From positions 51,804,093 to 51,868,092 of the forward strand of contig NC_081849.1 of assembly GCF_963259705.1 (NCBI RefSeq): a DNA stretch of 64,000 bases, written 5' to 3'. A program made the position numbers and the translations under genes. Numbering within the stretch: position 1 is the first letter of the stretch; every line of letters begins with the position of its first letter. The notes beneath the pieces were generated by a model. It ran no database searches. It was not told the DNA's origin and saw only the letters and a list, made by a program, of their open reading frames with translations. Of the stretch, positions 34,252 through 46,276 are shown one piece after another. This DNA comes from Myotis daubentonii. Taxonomy: Eukaryota > Chordata > Mammalia > Chiroptera > Vespertilionidae.

Positions 34252-36275
34252 TAGTATTCTCTTGGCTAAACTCCAACTGTCAACCTCACATCACTCCACT
34301 TCAGCTAACTGGGTGGATCATGTCTCTTGATGTTACATCAGTAGCCTGTGTTGGCAGAGGGGGTTACCCAGAGACGAGTGAACTCAAGCACTAACTTCTG
34401 AGTCAGACAGACTCTAGTCCCAATGGGTTCTGCAGAAAAAAAGAAATTTTGTGCCCTAAACACAAGCAGTTTGTCCAATTCTTTTATCTTAAATATAGCT
34501 TCTGGTCAACTCTCTTTTACTTTCAACTGATCAGGCCATTGGGAAAAATAAAAAGGATATTTGCAAAGTTTTGTCCTTCAAGGACACTCTATTCTAGATA
34601 TGAGAATGTAATACCCCCATCCATCACCTTTCCTAAGAACCACCAGTGGTCTTCCCTCACTCATCCTTGCCTGGAGCTCAAGTCCCATTTTCCTTTTATT
34701 CACAGGACTGGTTTATTAGATTATCACCTTTACTACTACAAATCACACCATTTACAATTTGCAGTAGTAATGGTGATAATAATAAATCTTAAAACACCAA
34801 ACTAATTCCAGTGAACTCTGTGATGTCAAAGCCGTGGAACACATGGTTGATTAACAATGATAATAGCCGAAAACAAGGTGAGAAATTACTATGCAGATTG
34901 CTGAAGGCCTAAAATTGTCTCAAAAGGAGGACATTTCATAACAGACCAATCCTATTTAAACAAATATGTGTGTGGCATTGCAGACATATAGGACTGCATC
35001 TGTACAATTTTGACAATAATCTGCTCCATAACAGTGACACCAAACAACTTAGACAAACACTCCTGAGGTCAAGGGTCATGGGAGGTGAGAATTAAGGTTG
35101 TTTTTGCTCTTTCTTGAATGCTGCATTGTTCCTGGATTTGTAAGCATAACTTTAGAGTCTCCACCAATATAAACACAAAACTACCTAGTTATGAGCCTGT
35201 GTTTACACAGTCCGGATCAAAAGCACAGACACTCAACTTAGGCTCATTTGCATTTGCTGCCAAAAAGTCCTGATTCTTCTTTTGAAAAATAGCAGTAATT
35301 CATATTTTGATGCCACTTAATCTCAAGTAAATTTGTAAATTTTATAAAAGGCCTCATAATCTTTACCATGTTGCCAGTACTTTCTTTTCATTTGCATTGT
35401 TCTTTTCTAAGGCACTGATTGTGTGGCAGATCACGGATCATTGTAGGGAGCACAGATGAAAAGCCTATTATTCCAAAGGATTAAATTACAATTCTTAGTG
35501 AACCATGGCCAAGCTATTTTTTTTTTTCAAAACCTGGGGAGGATTGGAAATAGGAAATGTTATGCCGTGAAAAGGGGTGGGAACAGTTTAGTGGATGAGG
35601 AAGAATAACCATCCTCGTGTTATTACATTCTCTTCAAGTAAAATCATGAAACAAATGAAAGATAAAGTCTGTAAAATATCCAAGTGATCAGGAATAATAA
35701 GCAATTGAGTTTATTAGAAGTAATGATCTCAGGGGATGGGTTTTTATTGAATTATAAAAATGAGTAAGGAAAAGACTAATAGATGTAAGCAAATACATAT
35801 GAATACACAGAAACTACTGAAATGCCAACTTCACTTCAGCATCTTCAGGATTCAAGGAATATGGGGGCAGAGGATCGGAGATTTGCAGGTCACTGCTAGA
35901 GCACATATGAGCTCTCTTGAGAAGGATGATAAAACGCAGTGGGAAAATAAAGTGAAAGGGAGTCTCTGCCAAGGGTACTTGGAGCGGGACAAGCAAACAC
36001 TTTCCTAAAAGTCTGACCTTCTAAAACCAAAGGAGAAATCACTTTTTTTGAGATTCCAAACACCAAGGACGTGTCATAAACACGGCTGGGGAGGGGGTGA
36101 GGAAAAATATTTGGGGAAGAAAACACTATTGAAAAAAGATGTTTTGAAACTCAAGTCCAACAGCATGGGCAGTCTGAAGGAGAAGAGAAACTGACAATTT
36201 TGCTGGGTGCTGTCATTACAACAGGGAGTCTACAGGATGCCACTGTGGTTTCTGCTAGTGTGTCACTGCAAGAAT
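34252..36275. other. unique sequence, nothing recognised
   Basis: About 2 kb, no gene or element supported. The open frames at 34449-34805 and 35760-36008 have no motif. Confidence 0.5.
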
Positions 36276-37060
36276 CAGGAACAAGCTCCACATGAAATGC
36301 TGTAATAAAAAGTGTGAAAATATGCACTGGGGATTTCCCATGTTTCAGGCACATATCAAGTACGATGGTAGATGCTTGGGATAAAAAGGTGGGTGAGATA
36401 CAATCCATGCTTATTAAGAGTCCACAGTATTTTGGAGAAAAGAGAGACACTCAAGCAGATGATCCCCAATTTAAAAAAAATGGACCAACTGCAACAAGAA
36501 TATGTAATACAAAGGAAACTGAAGAGCTACAACTTGCTTGCCTGGAGAAATCATGAAATGTTTTCTTGATTTGAATTGTGTCTTGAATTGGATCTTGAAG
36601 GATGAGTAAGAGTTCTCCAGGCACAAAGAAAATAGATGCAAAGAACAAGGTGCATGCAGTGGGATAAGTTCTGGGTGTGTGAACTGAGGGAGCCAGAAGA
36701 TGAGGTTACAGGAACCTGATGGGGTCAGAGTGGGAAGGGCCTTCTGTACTGTGCTGAGGGATTTGGCCTTAACCAAATGAGTGAAAGAGAACATCACCAA
36801 CTTCAAACAGGGGGATGGCCTGATGTAATGTGTGTCTCAGAACCAAAGCTCTGGCTTTAAGTGGTAGGGTTAAACTCAAATCAGCAGGTAGCAGTCCGGA
36901 GACCAGCTCAAATAGGCACAGAAGGGGGAGGAGAAGATGGATTCCTTGGATGCTTTGGAGATGGTATAAATAAACTTCATGAGCTAGTAGATGTTAGGGG
37001 TGAGGAAGAGGGTAAGTTGAAAGGGACCCCAGCCTGAAAATGATGATGACATTAACTAAG
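36276..37060 (-). mobile_element. L2 LINE fragment, antisense
   Basis: 'caggcacatatcaagtacgatggtagatgcttggg', 'agagttctccaggcacaaag' and 'ggtcagagtgggaagggccttctg' follow antisense L2 in order. The open frames inside are by-products. Confidence 0.55.
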
Positions 37061-37316
37061 ATAGAGAATACTGCAAAAGGAATACACCATTTATGCCTAC
37101 AGCAGGGCAACATGGGGGAGGGGCGGTGCAGCGGAGGTTGGCAAATCTGTTGTTAAAATCCTTGTATGTGGAGGAGACTGCAACTCAGAGAATCAGCCAG
37201 AAATGTGTCCTCACTCTGCTCCACCTTACAGTGTCCTTAAGGAGACTCAAGTGGTCAGAAAACATTGTATTGGCATTTTAGTTATTTTTTAACTATTATA
37301 AGACTACTAGAGGCCT
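37061..37316. other. short unassigned stretch
   Basis: Nothing recognised. Confidence 0.4.
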
Positions 37317-37946
37317 AGTGCATGAAATTCATGCACTGGAGGAGGGGGGGCCTCAGCCCAGCCTCTCAGACATCCCTCTCACAGTCAGGGGCTCTCGCAG
37401 TCCAGGACCCCTTGCTCCTTACTGCCTGCCAGCCGTGAGCCCGGCTTCTGGCTGAGCAGGGGCGGGGTGGGGGGAGAGTATGGCTCAACCAGAAGCCAGG
37501 CTTACTGCTTCTTAGCACTGACCCTGCCCCCTGCCCACTGGTGGGGGTGGGGTGGGGCGTGATCTGGTGCCAGGCTGGCTGGGGGAAGGGCTAGGGGAAG
37601 TTGAGGCACTGTGGTTGCACCCCATCCAGCCTCTGTGGAGGCTCCAGGACCGCGTAGCCCCTTCTCCTGTTGTCTCTGTGGAAGGACGGGCCACAGCGCT
37701 GGGAATGGGACCCCGGGACCCCGCCGTGGCCTCTCCCATTGCCTCCGTGGGAGGCGACTGGGCCTATCAGGGGAAGGTGCCGCCCCCATCACCCCACTGC
37801 TGCTGCCACTGCTGGCCACTGTAGCTCTGCCTGCCCTTGCTCAGCCCTTGCAGCCGCTGTGGCTTTGTCTGGAAGGAGTTCCAGATGTTTGGAAGACATC
37901 TGGTCTATCCGATCTAATTAGCATATTACCCTTTTATTAGTATAGA
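37317..37946 (-). mobile_element. non-autonomous Helitron (HeliBat type)
   Basis: CTAG at 37317-37320, then AGGCCTAGTGCATGAAATTC, a palindrome. The 5' end on minus is TCTATACTAATAAAAGGGTA at 37946. GC-rich interior gives overlapping open frames on both strands that are not genes. Confidence 0.92.
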
Positions 37947-39645
37947 TATTTTAAAAAACAGGCATTTCCAGTGTATCACATACCAAATGTCATTGCACTA
38001 GAGACCCACAACATGTCTCCTTGTCTCACCAGATCCAACGTCGAGGTGCAGCCCTCAGAGCACACGTCATTCTCTCTCATTACTTATAAATGAAATCATA
38101 TCCTGAGATTGCAAGGCAACTTTTTAAAAAACTATTTTTTTTTTTTTACCATTTTCAACAGCTTGTCTTTGTAATCAAGAAAATCCTGATACTATGCAAA
38201 CAATAAAAAATCACAAGAATAAACTGGCTGCTGAGCCTCTTATAAGATGGTAATTGTCATCTAAGCCCCAAATATTAATTTTTGGTGTTCATCAAAATAA
38301 CCTTGTTTTTTTCATTGAATTTGAATAAATCTGAACTAATAAAATGTTTACTAAAAATGCTCTTCCTATCTATTTTATATATTCTGTTTTATATGTTGTG
38401 ATTCTTTATAAAATTCCTTCTGAAAGGGCATTCTACTTCTAAAAACATTTCTTTAAAGACTGAATGTAAGTGTATTATACTACATCTACTTCTCTTGACT
38501 TATTTTGAGATTGTCAAGCAAGTCTTCAATTTACTGGATACATTTAAAATTATAAGAACTCTCTTCATACACATCTCTATTTTTCTCCATCTGAGCTTGA
38601 TATTTGTGTCAGGCAATAACAGGAACATCTGATTTGGCAGGATAGTAATCAACCAAAATGTGTCTCTTCTGTTTTTCATTTTGCTTGATTACAACATTAA
38701 AATTCAAGAATGGTTGAACTATTTTGAAGTCTGGGCTTTAAAAACACCTGTTTACTCATGTGGACATGTGTGAACTTTTCTATTTAACAATAATTGCAGC
38801 TTACTGTGTCATTTTCACACTCTCATTGCTAAAATAGTGGCCTGGACACAGCCTGGCAAAATACATTCAGAGGTTGTGGCTGCTGCTAAAATTTTCATGG
38901 AAAAATAAAAGTGTACATTAATAAAATTTACTCTTATCAGTTTATACACTATTATATAAGCAACGATCAACTCCTCTGCCATACATAACTTTTTAATGTG
39001 CTATTTGAACTTCATCAACAGCCTCTTGATTGGGTCTCAAGCACTAATCAGGCCCCTCACAAGGACCATCAGAGGCTTAAACATCTTGCATCCATCATGA
39101 AGAGCAAGTGAGATCATAATGACTAATCACATTAGCATAATTTAAAAATGCAGAGCGTGAATAGCTTCTTCCCCAACATGTGTAGTAAAAACATATGCAC
39201 AACAAGACTGCAGTGATTCATTATTCCACTTGCTTGTTTATATTATAACATATTTATATGCCCAGCAGAATGAAACTATAAAACTGCCATTAACGAGTAG
39301 AGGAAAGAGGTTCTTTTTTAAAGTGAATTACAAGCATTCAGGATGAGTATATATTTACAAGATTTTTTAAGGAAGGGAAACTGCTATCTTCTTATGTCCT
39401 CCTAGGACACTACAAAACCCAGTCTCACTGTAGATCTTTAGTAACCTACATTTTGTACTTCTGCCCAAACAGTGAGTCGCAGGTGAAGTCACTGCATATC
39501 ACAAAATTAAGGGGGAAAACCAAACAAAACAAAAGGGGAAAAAATCACCTTTTTGTATTTTGCCACCTAAATTGATATAAATCACTGGCTCCCTCTCAGG
39601 GCTTTGGAGTGTCTGCTGTAGACCTGAATTGGTGTCTAAATATTA
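37947..39645. other. AT-rich, unique; candidate conserved non-coding DNA
   Basis: About 1.7 kb with no recognisable repeat. From 38600 to 39330 it is repeat-free, AT-rich and has several TAATT-type homeodomain-like core motifs. Whether it is conserved cannot be judged from one sequence. Confidence 0.35.
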
Positions 39646-40560
39646 GCTACCAAGGGCCAGGCACTGAGCAAAGTACTTCCAATGCAAATATGAAAAATGG
39701 CACACAGTCCTGCCTTCCTAGTGCTTACCATCCAGTGAGATGAGCAGGAAAGGAAACAGACATTTAAATCCCAGGATCAAGCTTTCTGTCATGGAGGAAT
39801 TAACAAGCAAGGTGTCCTAGAGGGCGTATTGACAGCATTGATACCTGGAAGGTAAGCAGGAGTTGGCCAGGTGAAATGACAGGGGAATGCAGATAAAAGT
39901 ACTCCAGAAAAGGATAGTAGTTTATGTGGAATGTTTAAGGAACTGAGAATAGTTTATTATCAGATAATTACCAAATACATTTTGACTTCATACAGCTGTA
40001 GACTACAGGGGAAAGTGGTAAAAAAGAGGCTAGAAAGGATGCAGGGAGCCAGATGTTTTCACTTATCAAAAATTCAGAGGAAAGGGATTTCTCAGTATAC
40101 AAGGGAGACATGGCATTTGCCCTCAGAGAGCTTAGCAGGGGAAGCGTACTCATCTCAAATTGTGATCAGTACAATGAAAGAAACAAGGTACTAAGAGAGA
40201 ATAACAGGAGGAACCTACTTTAGACAGAATCAGGGGACACATCTCTGAGGTGGTGAGATTTGAAGAATGAGGAGCTGTCAGATCATGAAGGCCCTGGTGA
40301 AGTTAGAACTTAGGGAGTTGGATGTTATCTTCATATTATCTTGATGTTCAAGGTGTTAAGCCGGGAAGAGATGTGATCAGCTTGCATTATAGATAAATTA
40401 TTCTGACTGCTATGCGGAGTCCAGGTGAAAGAGGCAGGAGGTAAGTAGATGAGCTGGATTGCTTTTCCAGTAATCTGGAAAAGAGAAAATTTCCTAGTGC
40501 TGGAATATCTTAGAAACAGTAGCATGAGGCAGGGGTGGAATTAAAATGCTTAAAAATGTG
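39646..40560 (-). mobile_element. L2 LINE fragment, antisense
   Basis: 'ccaagggccaggcactgagc', 'cacagtcctgccttcctagtgcttaccatccagtgagatgagcagg', 'tctgaggtggtgagatttgaagaatgagg' and 'ttattctgactgctatgcggag' follow antisense L2 in order. Confidence 0.65.
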
Positions 40561-40913
40561 TGTGGCATGAGCACTGATCCATCAGGATAGATGTAGCCTC
40601 AGCACTGAGTAGGGTCTGCAGCCCTTTGCTTGGCCAGGCCAGAAGGGACAGGTGGTTCCCAGAGGTAAGGCCAGCAGGACAAGGGTGTAGGCCAGCAGCC
40701 TCTTTACCATCTGTATCAAAGTATTTCAATATTTTGGCAACAGGTACAGCTGCACCAGCCTGGGAATTAATTATACAGAGCCAGGAAAATATTCAGGAGA
40801 CGATAAGAAAAGAGAAGACTTACATTTGGATAATGCTTGAAGTGAGCAAAAGGGAGGAGGAGTTAGTGATTAGGCCCTGCTTGGGAGAGATAAACTCATT
40901 TATTTATTCAATC
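40561..40913. other. unassigned; probably L2 border
   Basis: No clear element. The 159-codon frame starting at 40626 runs into the Helitron and is not supported as a gene. Confidence 0.4.
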
Positions 40914-41502
40914 ACTAGAGGCCCGGTGCATGAAAATTCATGCACTGAAGTTGGGGGGACCCTCAGCCCAGCCTGCCTCCTCTCACAGTCCAGGAGCCCT
41001 CAGAGCAGGAGGCGACCCAGCGATCAGGGGAAGGCCATGCCCCCATCACACTTCTGCTTCTGCCACTGCCGGCAGCACAAGCCTCGGCTGACCCTAGTTA
41101 CCTGAGCCTCGGACAGCTGTGGGCAGGTCAGCAGCCACCATCTAAGGTTTGCCTGCGCCTCGGGTTGGCCCTGGGAGGCTGGGGGGCTGAGGGGACTGGG
41201 GGACTCCAGAGGCAGGCGTGCAGTGCGGCCAGACCCGCCTGGGGGCAGGCCCAGCCGTGCTGCACACCTGCCACCCTGGCAGGGCTGAGGGGACTGAACG
41301 CCGCCATCTTGTGGCTGTGGGTGCCCAAATCTTTGAGGGCGTGACAGTCAATTAGCATATCCCCTCTTTATTGGCTGTGGGCGCTGCCACCTTTTGTGAG
41401 GGCATGATGGTCAATTAGCATATTCCTTATTCATTGGCTGTGGGCACTGCCATTTGTGAGGGCGTGATGGTCAATTAGCATATTCCCTCTTTATTAGATA
41501 GA
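40914..41502 (-). mobile_element. non-autonomous Helitron (HeliBat type) with repeated 5' terminus
   Basis: CTAG at 40914-40917 next to GTGCATGAAAATTCATGCAC. The 5' end is TCTATCTAATAAAGAGGGAA on minus at 41502. The last 190 bp are three tandem copies of the 5'-terminal unit. Confidence 0.92.
41313..41502. repeat. three tandem copies of a ~62-bp Helitron end unit
   Basis: Units start at 41313, 41373 and 41436 with GGCTGTGGG and each contain 'gtcaattagcatat' followed by a TTTATT- or TTCATT-type end. Lengths 60, 63 and 67. Confidence 0.9.
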
Positions 41503-42117
41503 ATATTTATTCAGCACTTAACATTTAAGACACCTGAGAAACCTGAAATGTCAGGTGAGCAATTGGCTATGTAAGGAGAAAGATTTGGGCTGAAGAAATA
41601 AATTGTGGAGTTTTCAGCATAAAGATGTCATTTAAAGCTACAGAATGGCATCACTCCCCTGTGGCCAGAGTGAGAAGCAGGAGGACCCAGGATGAAGCCC
41701 TGGGAAACTCCAGCATTTACAATTGAAGAGGAGATGAGGCTTTAAGCACTGAGTGTGGCTCCTGCTGCAGGAGGAAAACCAACTGTGTCAGGTGTCAGGA
41801 GCTAAGAGTGTTTCCAGGAGGAGGAGGAGGAAGTGGTTTGCTGTGTTGAAAACTGGAGAGATTGAGTAAGAAAAAGACTTGAAGGGATTTAGCAACTTGG
41901 ACATTGTTGGTGACCTTGATAAGGGCAATTTCAGTGGGTGGCAAGCACAGAGGTGGGGTTGTCTAGCATTGAAGATAAATGAGAAGTGGAGAAGTAGAAA
42001 TGGGGAGTACAAGACAACTTTTTGCAGTGAAATAGGACTTCTTCGATATTTTTAGGAAAGAGACCTGAGCAAGTTTGGCTGCTAGTGGGGGAGCCAGTAA
42101 GGTATTTTGATAGACTC
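41503..42117 (-). mobile_element. L2 LINE fragment, antisense
   Basis: 'ggagttttcagcataaagatgtcatttaaagc', 'agccctgggaaactccagca', 'ggaggaggaggaagtggtttgctgtgtt' and 'gaccttgataagggcaatttcagtggg' follow antisense L2. It is upstream, in ORF2 order, of the L2 piece at 39646-40560, so both may come from one insertion split by the Helitron. Confidence 0.75.
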
Positions 42118-42325
42118 CAGGGATCAGCAAACTAGGGCTCTTGCCTGTTTTTGTAAGTACAATGTATTGGAACACAGCCACTCCCATTCAGCTATGCATT
42201 AGCTCTGACTGTTCTGTGCTGCAGCAGCTTACTTAGTTTAGTAGTTATAACTGAGACCCTGTGGCCCACAAAATCAAAATTTTCTGCTCTCCCACCCCTT
42301 ATAGAACACGTTTGTCAGTCCCTGA
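42118..42325 (-). mobile_element. old hAT-Charlie-type element
   Basis: Left end CAGGGATCAGCAAACTAGGG, interior 'gtattggaacacagccactcccattca', right end TTGTCAGTCCCTG. Same family as 27219-27432. Confidence 0.78.
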
Positions 42326-42354
42326 ATTAAACTAAAATATTACATGCCTTGGCT

Positions 42355-42795
42355 CCGTGGTTGGCAAACTGTGGCTCACGAGCCACATGCGGCTCTTTGG
42401 CCTCTTGAGTGTGGCTCTTCCTAAGCCTTATGAGTACCCTAATTAAGTTAATAACAATGTACCTACCTATATAGTTTAAGTTTAAAAAATTTGGCTCTCT
42501 CGCCGAAACCGGTTTGGCTCAGTGGATAGAGCGTCGGCCTGCGGACTGAAGGGTCCCAGGTTCGATTCCGGTCAAGGGCATGTACCTGGGTTGCGGGCGC
42601 ATCCCCAGTGGGGGATGTGCAGGAGGCGACTGATCGATGTTTCTCTCTCATCGATGTTTCTGACTATCTCTCTCCCTTCCTCTCTGTAAAAAATCAATAA
42701 AATATATTTTAAAAAAAATTTGGCTCTCAAAAGAAATTTCAATCGTTATACTGTTGATATTTGGCTCTGTTGACTAATGAGTTTGCCGACCACTG
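42355..42795. mobile_element. non-autonomous hAT MITE, split by a Ves SINE
   Basis: Left end CCGTGGTTGGCAAACTGTGG, right end GTTTGCCGACCACTG. Flanks CCTTGGCT and CCCTAGCT match at 6 of 8 positions. The SINE at 42500-42712 is inserted within it. The interior 'taattaagttaataacaatgtacctacctatatagttt' is the reverse complement of that in the 52411 copy. Confidence 0.9.
42500..42712 (+). mobile_element. Ves-type SINE (near-consensus)
   Basis: tRNA-derived head with A box 'ttggctcagtggatagagcg' and B box 'ggttcgattcc', then 'gggcatgtacctgggttgcggg', a CT-rich stretch and an A-rich tail. Target duplication AAAAAATTTGGCTCTC (42484-42499 and 42713-42728). The least diverged SINE here, so probably a recent insertion. 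Not a functional tRNA gene. Confidence 0.95.
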
Positions 42796-42959
42796 CCCTA
42801 GCTCATTTAATTTCCACAGGAACACAAACATACATACATATATAAATGCATAACTAGCAAACGACTTCCCAAGTTGAGGGTGCTATGAAAATTCTCCCTG
42901 GTCAGTTTACCAACTTATCAACAAAGGCTTAGCTATTGCTCTTCTGTTGATAATACAAT

Positions 42960-43135
42960 AAGTCCTCACTTAACATTGTGGGGTTACTGTACATTAACTG
43001 TACATTACTGTACTGTAATGTACATTACATATAATGAAACCAATTTTACCATAGGTTATTTGATATAAACCAGAGTTAAGTTCCTAGGCATTTCATCAAC
43101 AATGAATAAAGTGATAATATTCTAGGCCCTGCTGT
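42960..43135 (+). mobile_element. old medium-reiterated DNA repeat, copy 2
   Basis: 'agtcctcacttaacattgtgg', 'gaaaccaattttaccatag' and 'gagttaagttcctaggcatttcatcaa' pair with 26165-26345. It contains a local duplication 'actgtacattaactgtacattactgta'. Confidence 0.6.
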
Positions 43136-43164
43136 ATATATCCGTTATTTACAACATAAACAAA

Positions 43165-43235
43165 CACATTTACTCTCTCCCACATACTTGGTACCTGACA
43201 CATGGTAGGTACCCAATAAATATTGGCTGAAGCAA
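43165..43235 (+). mobile_element. L2/MIR-type 3' tail
   Basis: 'cctgacacatggtaggtacccaataaatattggctgaa' is the classical L2/MIR 3' end phrase. Confidence 0.6.
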
Positions 43236-43865
43236 GGAAGAAAAGGAACCAGAATCATAGGAGCAAGAAGCAGAGGACTCCCCGGGTCAATGAACTTATA
43301 TGCAACCATCCCAGTGCAGTTTGTAGAGAATGGAGTAAATCACATTGCTCTAGAATTAATCTGGGAAGTGAGGGGGAATGGGTTGGGGAGATCTGGCTAA
43401 AGCTGAAGAATATCCTGGATGTGAAAACAAAGTGACACAGTGGCAGTTTGTCATTTGGCAGCAGGAAAGGGCAGGCTCGACAGTTCTTTATTTGTTGTGA
43501 TGAAACAGAAAGTTGACATGAACTGAATTTATGTGCGGCCCAAGCCAAACCATCCCTCAGGAGCTGGGAGTTGGTCTGCTAAAAAGTAGGTTAAAGCAAC
43601 AAAATTTAAAAAGAAAATGATATTTGCCACAAACATTTTGCTTAACTGAAAACAAATCAGTATATATCAATCTTTTGACAGAGGGTCAAGGCCTTTACTT
43701 TGAGCATAGGGCATTACTCTTGAATAAAGCACACCAATAACATATTAACTGATATTTAAAGTATGGCTAACTTTAAAGGAGAGTGAAAACTTATAGATAA
43801 ATGGGAAGTGATCTGAGAGCAGAATCCTTCAAGATTTCCCCCTCCCCCAACATTTTTTTTGTAAT
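43236..43865. other. unique sequence, nothing recognised
   Basis: No gene or element supported. Confidence 0.5.
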
Positions 43866-44073
43866 TAAATATTTTTTTTTTATTGATTTCAGAAAGGAAG
43901 GAAGAGGGAGAGAGAGAGAGAAACATTAATGATGAAAATCACTGATGAGCTGCCTCCGGCACACCCCCTACTGGGGATCAACCCTATAACCGGGCATGTT
44001 CAGGATAGGTGATTAAACTGTGACCTCCTGGTTCACAGGTTGACATTCAACCACTGAGCCACACCAGCTGGGC
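43866..44073 (-). mobile_element. Ves-type SINE
   Basis: Minus-strand head 'agcccagctggtgtggctcag', polypyrimidine run and A-rich tail at 43866-43885. Diverged, with an altered B box. Confidence 0.9.
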
Positions 44074-45145
44074 TTCCCTGCAATCTTTTGTACCTATATC
44101 ACTCACAGTTTATGAAGCTTTCAAGTTGTTTTCATAGAAACAGCTCTTTTATTTGTCTCGATATTTCATCTATTTATGTAATATTTTGTAAAATCACATC
44201 ATTCTGAAAACAAAATACAACTGTCAGAAACAGATTAAGAAACAACTGATTCTCAGGGAGCATACAATTCACATGAGAGAGAAACCTACTAACTTGGTTC
44301 TTGTGTGTGGGAGTGTCATGACAGTTGGTGACTGTGGTGAGTCCAGGAAAGGGAGAAAAGTGAAGAGTGTTTCTCTGTGACGGGGGGTGGGCGGGGGGGA
44401 CAAGCATGTCACGGGGCTTCAGCTGGTGCTTCCTCAGTCACTGACAAGCTGCCAGCAAGGCTGGGTTCCCTGAATATTGACTTGAGGCAGCTGTCCCAAG
44501 TCATCACACTCTAGGGACCATGGAGTATTGTGTATTGGGAAACACCCCTGCTTTAGCTTCTTCTGTAATGTAGTATGTGAATAATAGGTGACTACTGTCC
44601 ACAATGCAACCTTCAGAGAATTACAACTGATGAGAAACCAGACATATAGCCCATAGCGACTTAGCATATTCAACATTTCCAAGCTACTGAATCTAGATAG
44701 AGAGAGTAAAATCTTGGTGAGCATATTCTGGCAGCATGTCGCTTGGCAACTAACAAAGAACACCCCAAATAGTAGGCAGAGATCATGGAACAACATAAAG
44801 GATGGGACTCAAAGCAGTGGTTAATGTATGACTGTAACTTGAGACTGGGGAGCCTTCTGTTCTGCAGCAAATGCCTAGCCAGCTTTCTGATTTATTTTAT
44901 GCTAAAATTGGGTTGATAAAAAATGATCCTATTCTCTACTGTCAATACTTTGGAAACTTATTTCCAACAGTTTGGATGATGGAAAAATAAGATTGCTCTT
45001 TGAGAGTTAACTATAAAATCAAGATGATCATTGATCAAATATAGATATGCAGTATCTCTAGGAAGACAGAATATTTACATTATGAAATCTTTTCTAATAC
45101 TAAATTTTCTATATCAAGACATTAATGTGGAAATATTCTGTGCCT
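44074..45145. other. unique sequence, nothing recognised
   Basis: No element recognised. The minus-strand open frames at 44434-44796 and 44670-44870 have no motif. Confidence 0.5.
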
Positions 45146-45235
45146 AAAAGGTCCAAATATTATGACTCAGAAAGTTTACATGATTTGGTCAAGGACCCAA
45201 AGCCAGTTAGGAGCTAATCTAGCCTACAATCCAGA
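45146..45235 (-). mobile_element. MIR fragment
   Basis: 'gatttggtcaaggacccaaagccagttaggagc' is the antisense MIR end phrase. Confidence 0.55.
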
Positions 45236-45240
45236 AGGCT

Positions 45241-45338
45241 GAGTGTGCCTGCCCCATTTCTTTCCCTGTGCTTACTGCAAACTGAACGGGAATAAAGCAT
45301 TTTAACTCAACATGACTGAAGCTTTTATTCCATTTAAT
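45241..45338 (+). repeat. 98-bp duplicated segment, copy A
   Basis: Near-identical to 46277-46375 (about four differences, including one single-base indel). Contains AATAAA and 'catgactgaagctttta'. Direct orientation, about 1 kb apart. Confidence 0.95.
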
Positions 45339-45419
45339 CCAGGTCTCCCAGGTCCTAGTCTAATGTTCTTCTCATTGTAATACCGTCTTTCTATATGAAA
45401 TTATCTGATTAGTTGGTGT

Positions 45420-45958
45420 CACTCCATCTTTAGTGATCTGGTTACTATAGCTGGCTAAGAAATTACCCTAAAAGTCAATGATGTAAAACATCCATTTATG
45501 ATGCTCGTTGAGTCTGTTGGCTATAGATTCAGCCAGGGCACTGTGGGGATGGCATAGAGCTGGGATTATCTGAAGTCTCACTCACATGTCTGCTGTTTGC
45601 TCATAGCTACTGCTGGGACCTCAACTGAGACTGTGGGCCACAACACCAACAAGTAGCCTCTCTAAATAGCCTGAACTTCCTTTCAACATGGTGACTGGCT
45701 TCCAAGGGTAGGCATGACAAGAGAGAGAGCGAGCCAGACAGAAGCCATATTGCCATTTATGACCCTGCTCGGAAGTCATGCAACATGCCTTCCACCCCAT
45801 TCTATTTTTGTTGGGGCATTCATAAAATTCTATTCTAGTTCAAGGGGAAGGGAATAGACTTCACTTCTTGATGGGAAGTAAGGTCCTGGAACAGCATGGG
45901 GGGCCAGAAATAGTGCTGTGGCCACTTTTGGGAAATTACAATCTGCTATAATTAGGAT
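45420..45958. mobile_element. probable old LTR-type repeat
   Basis: 'caaggggaagggaatagacttcacttcttgatgggaag' and 'cggaagtcatgcaacatgcc' are phrases of a common old mammalian LTR-like repeat I cannot name. Its ends are not defined. Confidence 0.5.
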
Positions 45959-45972
45959 AAAAGACATTCTTT

Positions 45973-46202
45973 TAAAATATTTTTTAAAATATATTTTTAT
46001 TGATTTCAGAGAGGAAGGGAGAGGGAGAGTGACGTGGAAACATCAGTGATGAGAGAGAATCACTGATTGGCCACCTACTGCAGGCCCCACATTGGGGATC
46101 GAGTTCGCAACCCAGGCATGTGCCCTTAACCGGAATCGAACCTGGGACTCTTCAGTCTGCAGATCGACGCTCTATCCACTGAGCCAAACCAGCTTGGGCA
46201 TG
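45973..46202 (-). mobile_element. Ves-type SINE with target-site duplication
   Basis: Minus-strand head 'gcccaagctggtttggctcag', clear B box 'ggttcgattccg' and A-rich tail at 45973-46000. Target duplication AAAGACATTCTTT (45960-45972 and 46203-46215). Confidence 0.95.
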
Positions 46203-46276
46203 AAAGACATTCTTTACAAGAAAAGGAGAGGGAGAAAAGAGGCAACAGAACAACTAACAAATCACACCTGAAGCCT

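Noticed and set aside
37502..37940. Long open frames on both strands
   Set aside because: Helitron interior; opposing frames are equally open, which is a sign of GC-rich non-coding sequence.
40626..41105. 159-codon open frame
   Set aside because: It crosses from L2-like DNA into a Helitron at 40914, so it is a chance fusion.
42500..42575. tRNA-like gene with A and B boxes
   Set aside because: It is the head of a Ves SINE with a poly-A tail and a target duplication, not a tRNA that would fold and mature normally.
44434..44870. Minus-strand open frames of 120 and 66 codons
   Set aside because: No motif, no splice context, AT-rich background; expected by chance in 64 kb.
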